DNA from: Dryocola sp031988645
GTDB lineage: Bacteria > Pseudomonadota > Gammaproteobacteria > Enterobacterales > Enterobacteriaceae
Length of the DNA stretch: 64,000 nt
NCBI RefSeq assembly: GCF_051307045.1
Contig: NZ_CP150452.1
Location: 496,001 to 560,000, forward strand
Direction: 5' to 3'
Part shown: piece after piece, positions 57,998-64,000 of the stretch
Position numbering within the stretch: position 1 is the first letter of the stretch
Layout of the letters: each line of letters begins with the position of its first letter
Notes under the pieces: model-generated
Database searches by the model: none
What the model saw: only the letters and a program-made list of their open reading frames with translations
What the model was told of the DNA's origin: nothing
Made by a program: the position numbers and the translations under genes

Positions 57998-58693
57998 ATG
58001 AATACACTATTTAAAACCGGGGTGGCCGCAGCGCTATGCCTGTTAATAACTGCATTTTCTGCTCAGGCGGCAGGAGGAATTGGCCTTGGCGCCACGCGTG
58101 TTATTTATCCCGCCGACGCGAAGCAGGCTTCTCTTTCTATTACCAATAGCGGCGCTAAAGAACGTTATCTGGTGAGTTCCTGGGTGGAGAACAATCTCGG
58201 CGAAAAAGATAAAAGTTTTATCGTCACGCCGCCGCTGTTTGTCAGCGAGCCAAAAAGCGAAAACACCCTGCGCATTATTTATGTCGGCCAGCCGCTGCCT
58301 GCGGATCGCGAATCCCTCTTCTGGATGAATATGAAGGCGATTCCGTCGGTGGATAAAAATACCGTGGCGAATAACAACGTGCTGCAGCTGGCGATTTTGT
58401 CGCGCATCAAGCTGTTTGTGCGCCCGAAAAACCTGCAGATGCAGCCAGAAGAGGCGCTAAAGCAGCTGCGTTTTAAACGCAGCGTTGGCCATCTGAGCCT
58501 GCACAATCCGTCGCCGTACTATATCTCGACGGTCAATCTGAAAATCGGCAATACGAAGCTGCCGAATACTATGGTGGCGCCGAAGAGCGTGGCGCAGGTC
58601 GCCGTGCCTGCGGGTGTTGCCGGCAGCGTCTCCTTCCAGACCGTGAACGACTACGGCGCGGTCACGCCGGCGCAAGCGGGCCAGATGCAGTGA
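57998..58693 (+). CDS. fimC: periplasmic fimbrial chaperone FimC
   Basis: Pilus chaperone of about 231 aa with signal peptide KTGVAAALCLLITAFSAQAA. The mature part (GGIGLGATRVIYPADAKQAS, FIVTPPLFVSEPKSENTLRI, then IIYVGQPLPADRESLFWMN) carries the G1-strand donor residues and the conserved Arg/Lys pocket, very like SfmC/FimC. Start at 57998 chosen by signal peptide shape; an in-frame ATG at 57983 adds 5 residues. Confidence 0.92.
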   Translation: MNTLFKTGVAAALCLLITAFSAQAAGGIGLGATRVIYPADAKQASLSITNSGAKERYLVSSWVENNLGEKDKSFIVTPPLFVSEPKSENTLRIIYVGQPLPADRESLFWMNMKAIPSVDKNTVANNNVLQLAILSRIKLFVRPKNLQMQPEEALKQLRFKRSVGHLSLHNPSPYYISTVNLKIGNTKLPNTMVAPKSVAQVAVPAGVAGSVSFQTVNDYGAVTPAQAGQMQ

Positions 58694-58724
58694 CGCCGCC
58701 TGGCAGCTATGGGGAAGCAGGGAA

Positions 58725-61314
58725 ATGATGAAAAAGTCGCTTACGCACCAGGCGCTCGTCTTTGGCCCACTGTCGGTCCTGGCGGCGCTCTGGCCGGGAA
58801 TAAGCGTGGCCGAAAGCTACTTCAATCCGGCGTTTTTAGCCGGGGATGCCGCCGCCGTCGCGGATTTATCGCGTTTTGAAAAAGGCAACCATCAGCCGCC
58901 GGGCAAGTATCGTGTGGATATCTGGCGCAACGATGAGTTTATCGCCACCGAAGATCTGCTGTTTTCAGAGACCGACGGCGCCCGGCCCGGCGAAACCGTG
59001 AAATCCGGCGGCCTGACGCCATGCCTCGACGTCGACTGGCTTAAGCGCCTCGGGCTGAATATGCTCGCTTACCCTGAGCTGGCAAAATATAAAGCGGGCG
59101 CCTGCGTGCCGGTAGCCGAGGCCGTTCCCGGCGCGGAAATCACCTTTGATTTCGCCAGGCTGCGCCTCGACATCAGCCTGCCGCAGGCTGCGCTGCTTAA
59201 CAGCGCCCGCGGCTATATCCCGCCGGATCAGTGGGACGAAGGCATTCCGGCGGCGCTGGTCAACTACTCCTTTACCGGCAACCGGGCCCACCAACGACGA
59301 CAGCTATTATTTAAGCCTGCAAAGCGGCCTGAACTACGGGCCCTGGCGTTTGCGTAACAACGGCGCCTGGAGCTACACCCGCGGGAACGGCTACCGCAAC
59401 AACAGCTGGCAGAACATCAGCACCTACGTGCAGCGGGCGATTATCCCGTTCAGGGGCGAGCTGGTGATGGGCGACAGCAACACCGGCAGCGATGTGTTCG
59501 ACAGCCTCGGTTTTCGCGGCGCGCGCCTTTATTCCTCGGACAGCATGTATCCGGACAGCCTGCAGGGCTACGCGCCAACGGTGCGCGGCATCGCCCGTAC
59601 CAACGCTAAAATCACCATTCGCCAGAACGGCTTTGTTATCTATCAGAGCTACGTGTCGCCCGGCGCGTTCGCCATCAGCGATCTGAACCCGACCTCTTCG
59701 AGCGGCGACCTTGAGGTGACGCTGGAAGAAAAAGACGGCGGCCTGCAGAAATACACCGTGCCGTATTCCACCGTGCCGCTGCTGCAGCGCGAAGGACGGC
59801 TGAAGTACGACCTGGTCGCCGGCGATTTCCGCAGCGGCAACAGCCAGCAGGATACGCCGTTCTTTACCCAGGGCACCCTGATTGCGGGCCTGCCAGACGG
59901 CTACACCGCCTACGGCGGTTCGCAGCTTGCCCAGCGCTACACCGCGGCGGCGCTGGGGCTTGGCAAAAACCTCGGCGAATGGGGGGCGATTTCGGTGGAC
60001 GTCACCCACGCGCGCAGCAGGCTTGCCGACAACAGCGAGCACCAGGGCCAGTCCCTGCGTTTCCTGTATGCCAAATCCCTGAGCGGCTACGGCACCAACT
60101 TCCAGCTTCTTGGCTATCGCTACTCCACGCGCGGGTTCTACACCCTGGATGAGGCGGCTTATAAAAATATGGAAGGCTACGAGTACGAGCTGCAGGACGA
60201 CGGCGCGCACCACAAGGTGCAGACGCCGCAGAGCTACCACAACCTGCGCTACAGCAAGCGCGGGCGTTTTCAGGTCAATATCTCCCAGTCGTTAGGCGAC
60301 TACGGCTCGCTGTACGTTTCCGGCAGCCAGCAAACCTACTGGGGCACCGACGAAGACAACACCTGGTATCAGGCCGGGTACGCCAGCGGCTGGCGCGGCA
60401 TCAGCTACTCGGTGTCGGCGTCGTGGAGCAAATCAGTTGGGCTTGCGAATAACGATCGCATCCTGGCGTTTAACCTCTCGGTGCCGTTCAGCACGCTGCT
60501 GGGCCGGCGTTATTCGCGGGACAGGGCCATCGACCGCGCCTATGCCACCTTTGCCGCCAGCCGGAATTCAGACGGGAAAAATACCGTGCAGACCGGCGTC
60601 GGCGGCACCCTGCTTGAAGACCGCAACCTGAACTACAGCCTGACCCAGGGCCACAGCAGCGCCAACGGCTACAGCGGCAGCGCCAATGCCAGCTGGCAGG
60701 CGACCTACGGCACCCTGGGGCTGGGCTACAACTACGACCGCGACCAGCGAGAATTCAACTGGCAGGCCTCCGGCGGCGTGGTGGGGCATGCCGACGGCGT
60801 TACCCTCAGCCAGCCGTTGGGCGATACCAACGTGCTGATAAAAGCGCCGGGCGCCTCCGGCGTCAGCGTTGAAAACCAGACCGGGGTGAAAACGGACTGG
60901 CGCGGCTACGCCGTGATGCCCTACGCCACGGTTTATCGCTACAACCGCATCGCGCTGGATACCAACTCGATGGATAACCATACCGATATTGAAAACAACG
61001 TCAGCAGCGTGGTGCCGACGCAGGGCGCGCTGGTGCGCGCCGCATTTAACGCCCGCATCGGCGTACGGGCGATTATTACCGTAAAACGTGGCGGGCGGGC
61101 GGTGCCGTTCGGTTCGGTCGTGCGTGAAGAAAACAGCGGCGCAACCAGCATGGTGGGCGACGACGGGCAAATCTACCTCAGCGGTTTACCGCTCAAAGGG
61201 AAACTGCTCGTTCAGTGGGGAGACGGCAAAAGTTCACGCTGCTTCGCTCCTTATGTTCTGCCGCAAGAAAGCCTGAAACAGGCTGTCGTGGTGGCTGGCG
61301 CCACCTGTTCATAG
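58725..61314 (+). CDS. fimD: outer-membrane fimbrial usher FimD, frameshifted at a GGCC tract
   Basis: The usher forms the secretion and assembly pore. The signal and N-terminal chaperone-binding domain (ESYFNPAFLAGDAAAVADLS) read to NYSFTGNRA. The frame is then lost and resumes TNDDSYYLSLQSGLNYGPWR. The cause is one extra C in GGGCCC at 59284-59289 (GGGCC expected). Corrected product is 862 aa: beta-barrel with plug (GYAPTVRGIARTNAKITIRQ) and C-terminal domains (GAVVREE-like loop FGSVVREENSGATSMVGDDG). Normal usher length. Confidence 0.93.
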
Positions 61315-61341
61315 CGAAGCTCACGGCTTGGGAAACTAACA

Positions 61342-62346
61342 ATGAAAGCGAAGACTTATCTGGCCGGCGCCGCGCTGCTGGCCTGCGCAGCGCCGGCGTT
61401 TGCCACGGTTTGTGCTAACTCAAACGGCGTGCCGACCGAGGTTTCATACGATCTCTCGAACGTCTTTACCAGCGCGAACAACCACGCCGGGCAGATTGTG
61501 ACGCTGGCGGAAAAGTCGCAGTGGGTCGGCGTTAACGCCACCTGTCCGGCGGGGACGAGCGGAAACACCACCATGCGCAGCTACGTCACCACGCTGCCGA
61601 TTCAGGAAACGCTGGATGGTTACAAATACCTGAAAATAAACGACTACCTTAACGGCGGGATGAAGATCACCGACAGCTATTCGGGGGTGTTTTACCCGCC
61701 TCGCGACTACATCCAGATGGGCAGCCACCCGAACGTTTCCCGCGGGCAGCCGTTCCCGGTTAAGGATTCGAATCTGGTCTTTCGGCTTAAGGTGACGCGT
61801 CCTTTTATCAACATGGTGCCGATCCCGAAACAGACCATGTTTAGTGTCTATGTCACCACGCGCAGCACCGACCCGCTGACCACGCCGGTTTATACCATCA
61901 GCTACAGCGGCAAGGTCGAAGTCCCGCAAACCTGCGAGATTAACGCCGGGCAAATCGTCGAGTTTGATTTTGGTGATATCGGCGCGGCGCTGTTTAGCCA
62001 GGCCGGAGCGGGGAACCGCCCGCAGGGCGTTACGCCGCAAACCAGAACGATCGGCATTAAGTGTACCAATGTGGATGCGCAGGCCTATCTCTCGCTGCGC
62101 GTGGAAGCGGAGAAGAGCCAGGGCAATATGTTGATTTCCAACAATAAAGATCTCGGCTTTATTATCGCGGACGGAAACGGAACGCCGCTTACGCCTGATA
62201 ACCTGGGCAGCAAAATCAATTTCCGGCTCGACGACGCCTCGGCCTCAAGAGTTGATATACGCGCGTGGCCGGTAAGCGTGACGGGAAGCAAACCGGCGGA
62301 AGGTCCGTTTACGGCGCGGGGCTATTTGCGGGTGGACTATGACTAA
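61342..62346 (+). CDS. fimH: FimH-like tip adhesin
   Basis: A 334-aa two-domain adhesin. Signal peptide YLAGAALLACAAPAFA, then CANSNGVPTEVSYDLSNVF. The N-terminal receptor-binding domain spans about 22-170. The C-terminal pilin domain (KVEVPQTCEINAGQIVEFDF, IGIKCTNVDAQ) ends in RGYLRVDYD. Position after the usher fits FimH/SfmH. Sugar specificity cannot be read from the sequence. Overlaps fimF by 8 bases. Confidence 0.88.
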   Translation: MKAKTYLAGAALLACAAPAFATVCANSNGVPTEVSYDLSNVFTSANNHAGQIVTLAEKSQWVGVNATCPAGTSGNTTMRSYVTTLPIQETLDGYKYLKINDYLNGGMKITDSYSGVFYPPRDYIQMGSHPNVSRGQPFPVKDSNLVFRLKVTRPFINMVPIPKQTMFSVYVTTRSTDPLTTPVYTISYSGKVEVPQTCEINAGQIVEFDFGDIGAALFSQAGAGNRPQGVTPQTRTIGIKCTNVDAQAYLSLRVEAEKSQGNMLISNNKDLGFIIADGNGTPLTPDNLGSKINFRLDDASASRVDIRAWPVSVTGSKPAEGPFTARGYLRVDYD

Positions 62347-62872
62347 CAGATACAGCTGCAGGCGCCTGGCGTTGTGCCTGCTTATCGGGCTGGCGGCAGG
62401 CAACGCCCGGGCGGATTCACCGCTGGGTGAAATCAATATCGAACTGCGCGGCAACGTGGTGGATTACAGCTGCTATGTGGAAACCGGCGACGATAACAAA
62501 ACGGTGCAGCTGGGCACCTGGCCCACCAGACAGCTGCGCACGGCGGGCAGCAGGACGCAAAGCATGCCCTTTACGCTGAAGCTTAAAGGCTGTCCGCCGG
62601 GGTCGGCATCTATTACCTTTTCAGGGAAAAATGTTGCGGGCCATCCGGGGCTGTTGGCGCTCAGTGATACGAGCAGCGCGACGAATATCGCGGTGGAGCT
62701 GCGCGATGGCGATAAATCCGAACTTCCTTTAGACCGCGCCAGCCAGGACGTGGCGGTGGACGCCAACGGCGATGCCGCGCTGACCTTTTTCGCCGGTTAT
62801 ATCGCGCTTGCCGATAACCCGCAGCCGGGCAAGGCCGATGCTGAAGCAACCTTTATGATTAATTATTATTAA
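62339..62872 (+). CDS. fimF: FimF-like minor fimbrial subunit (adaptor)
   Basis: A 177-aa pilin-fold protein with signal peptide ALCLLIGLAAGNARA. Cysteines are in VVDYSCYVETGD and LKGCPPGSA, and the C-terminal strand is EATFMINYY. Last structural gene of the operon; probably joins the adhesin to the rod. Confidence 0.88.
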   Translation: MTNRYSCRRLALCLLIGLAAGNARADSPLGEINIELRGNVVDYSCYVETGDDNKTVQLGTWPTRQLRTAGSRTQSMPFTLKLKGCPPGSASITFSGKNVAGHPGLLALSDTSSATNIAVELRDGDKSELPLDRASQDVAVDANGDAALTFFAGYIALADNPQPGKADAEATFMINYY

Positions 62873-62950
62873 TATCCAGCGCGCTGCGTAAAAATGAAAA
62901 TCCGGGAGCGTATGTTCCCGGACGTTTCGTTTCAAGCCAGGCGTACGCTT

Positions 62951-63583
62951 TTATAATAATTCTTTTACGCGTGCGTAATCGATAAGCTCGACAATAGAGG
63001 TGACGTGCAGCTTGGAAAATATATTGGCTTTATGTGCGCTAATCGTTTTGTTGCTTAACAAAAGCTGCTCCGCAATCTCCTTATTCGATAAACCATGCGC
63101 CAGGTAACGTAATACGGTGACCTCACGGTTTGAAAGCGGCATATCGTCAACCGCTCCTTTTCTTGCGTTTGGCTGGCTGATGAAATGCAGGGTGTCAGAA
63201 GGAAAGAAGGAATATCCTGCCAGCAGCATTTCTACCGCATTATAAATATCCTCCTGTTCTTTACGCTTGCTGACAAAGCCGTTCGCGCCGGCCTGAATCG
63301 CGCGCCCGGCATAAAATCTCTCAGATTTGGAAGACAGGAAAAGTATTTTCGTATCTTCCTGCAGGCTCTTGATTCTTTTCAGTAAAGTGAATCCATCAAC
63401 CCCCGGCAGCTCGATATCCAGGATCACCAGATCGACCGAATGAGCGCGCATATAGTCGATGACTTCCCGGCCATCGTCGGTTTTCAATACTACGCTAATT
63501 GCTTTATTTTTCTGGAGCAGGACTTCTATCGACATGCGGACAATAGGATGCTCGTCCATAATGATTACGGATGCAGGTTTCAT
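62951..63583 (-). CDS. fimZ: fimbrial response regulator FimZ (LuxR/NarL family)
   Basis: A 210-aa response regulator. The receiver domain has the phospho-acceptor Asp in DLVILDIELPGVDG (about residue 56) and Lys in LFLSSKSERF. The C-terminal LuxR-type HTH is LSNREVTVLRYLAHGLSNKE followed by IAEQLLLSNKTISAHKANIF. Highly similar to E. coli/Salmonella FimZ, which activates fimA. Convergent with the fim operon, as in Salmonella. No FimY/FimW seen before the window ends. Confidence 0.94.
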   Translation of the reverse strand: MKPASVIIMDEHPIVRMSIEVLLQKNKAISVVLKTDDGREVIDYMRAHSVDLVILDIELPGVDGFTLLKRIKSLQEDTKILFLSSKSERFYAGRAIQAGANGFVSKRKEQEDIYNAVEMLLAGYSFFPSDTLHFISQPNARKGAVDDMPLSNREVTVLRYLAHGLSNKEIAEQLLLSNKTISAHKANIFSKLHVTSIVELIDYARVKELL

Positions 63584-64000
63584 TTTTTTGCCTCGGATTG
63601 TTTGAGGAAAACATCGCGTTGACGCAGGGTCACTGGCAGCGAAATTTATGAAATATTAACAGGCTAGCTTTTGGCGGTGCGTGCAGGTTTCTCCCTAAAA
63701 ATTAATTAGTCCTGGTGATTATATATTTCGATACGTGATGGGGGTGCTAAAAAACGGCTCAATACATGTAGAAAAAGTTTATTCTAATTAGTTTATTTGG
63801 TGTGGGGATTATACATTCATATTATATGAGAGAAAGTCTGCCGTTGCCTGCGGCCGCCAGCGGCGCTATTAAGTTCTGCATTCCAGGATAACTAAAATTA
63901 CATTCAGAACCTATTACCACGCTAAATGAAATATTTAGTTTAAAAGTTTAATTTAAATATTAAATATAATATTAAGTGTTGATTGTTTTGTTTTTGTTAA
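63584..64000. other. AT-rich non-coding stretch upstream of fimZ
   Basis: 417 bp up to the window edge, rich in A/T, with no gene I can support on either strand. It must contain the fimZ promoter and part of the next intergenic region. Confidence 0.5.

Overview
The window is a GC-rich enterobacterial chromosome segment (Enterobacter/Kosakonia-like; genus not resolved). Evidence: conserved Escherichia-type gene orders (uxaC-uxaA / ygjV / sstT / alx / ygjR / ygjP / rlmG / fadH and yjgR / ahr / leuX), REP palindromes of the GGCGGATGGCGCT type, and a Salmonella-type fimAICDHF-fimZ cluster.

Layout. 1-18.2 kb is core: hexuronate catabolism (uxaC, uxaA), transport and stress genes, rlmG, fadH, a 48-bp tandem repeat array, yjgR, a DhaK-DhaL kinase, ahr, a quinone reductase with a divergent LysR gene, and tRNA-Leu(CAA) leuX. 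Just downstream of leuX the DNA becomes AT-rich (about 18.25-28.9 kb). This is a defence island with a DNA phosphorothioation (Dnd) system: dndC-dndD-dndE on the minus strand, dndA plus a HARE-HTH/Mrr nuclease on the plus strand, dndB plus an unknown protein on the minus strand, and a ParB-like/Mrr-like gene pair next to leuX. The usual dndFGH restriction genes are not seen. 28.9-32.5 kb carries two small divergent regulators and a PAAR/pyocin-S/colicin-E3-type rRNase effector with its immunity gene and an orphan effector remnant. 32.7-45.2 kb is a self-contained glucuronide catabolon (uidR, uidABC, exuT-like, uxuA, uxuB, a second uxaC, uxuR) tied together by repeated TGGTNNACCA operators. 45.3-51.4 kb is mixed: a duplicated small gene pair, a VOC protein, a DUF1294 protein, a DMT/LysR pair with both 5' halves deleted, a CitA-like transporter with a ModA-like binding protein, and a LysR gene. 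51.7-55.1 kb is tauABCD, then nepI. 56.8-63.6 kb is the fimbrial cluster.

Main observation. Fourteen genes are broken by a one-base frameshift, and every one is a +1 insertion inside a GGCC-containing tract (GGCC read as GGGCC or GGCCC). They lie in core, island and fimbrial genes alike, including dndC and dndE themselves. Removing the extra base restores full-length family members each time. I saw no indel frameshift outside GGCC. This looks like a systematic base-calling error at a modified GGCC motif rather than real gene decay. GGCC is a known phosphorothioation core (G-ps-GCC, as in Streptomyces lividans), and the window encodes a phosphorothioation system. I infer that the assembly may carry the footprint of this strain's own Dnd modification and that the specificity here is GGCC. 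A GGCC 5-methylcytosine methyltransferase elsewhere in the genome is the main rival explanation.

Frameshifted genes are annotated at full corrected extent, with the suspect tract given in each entry.
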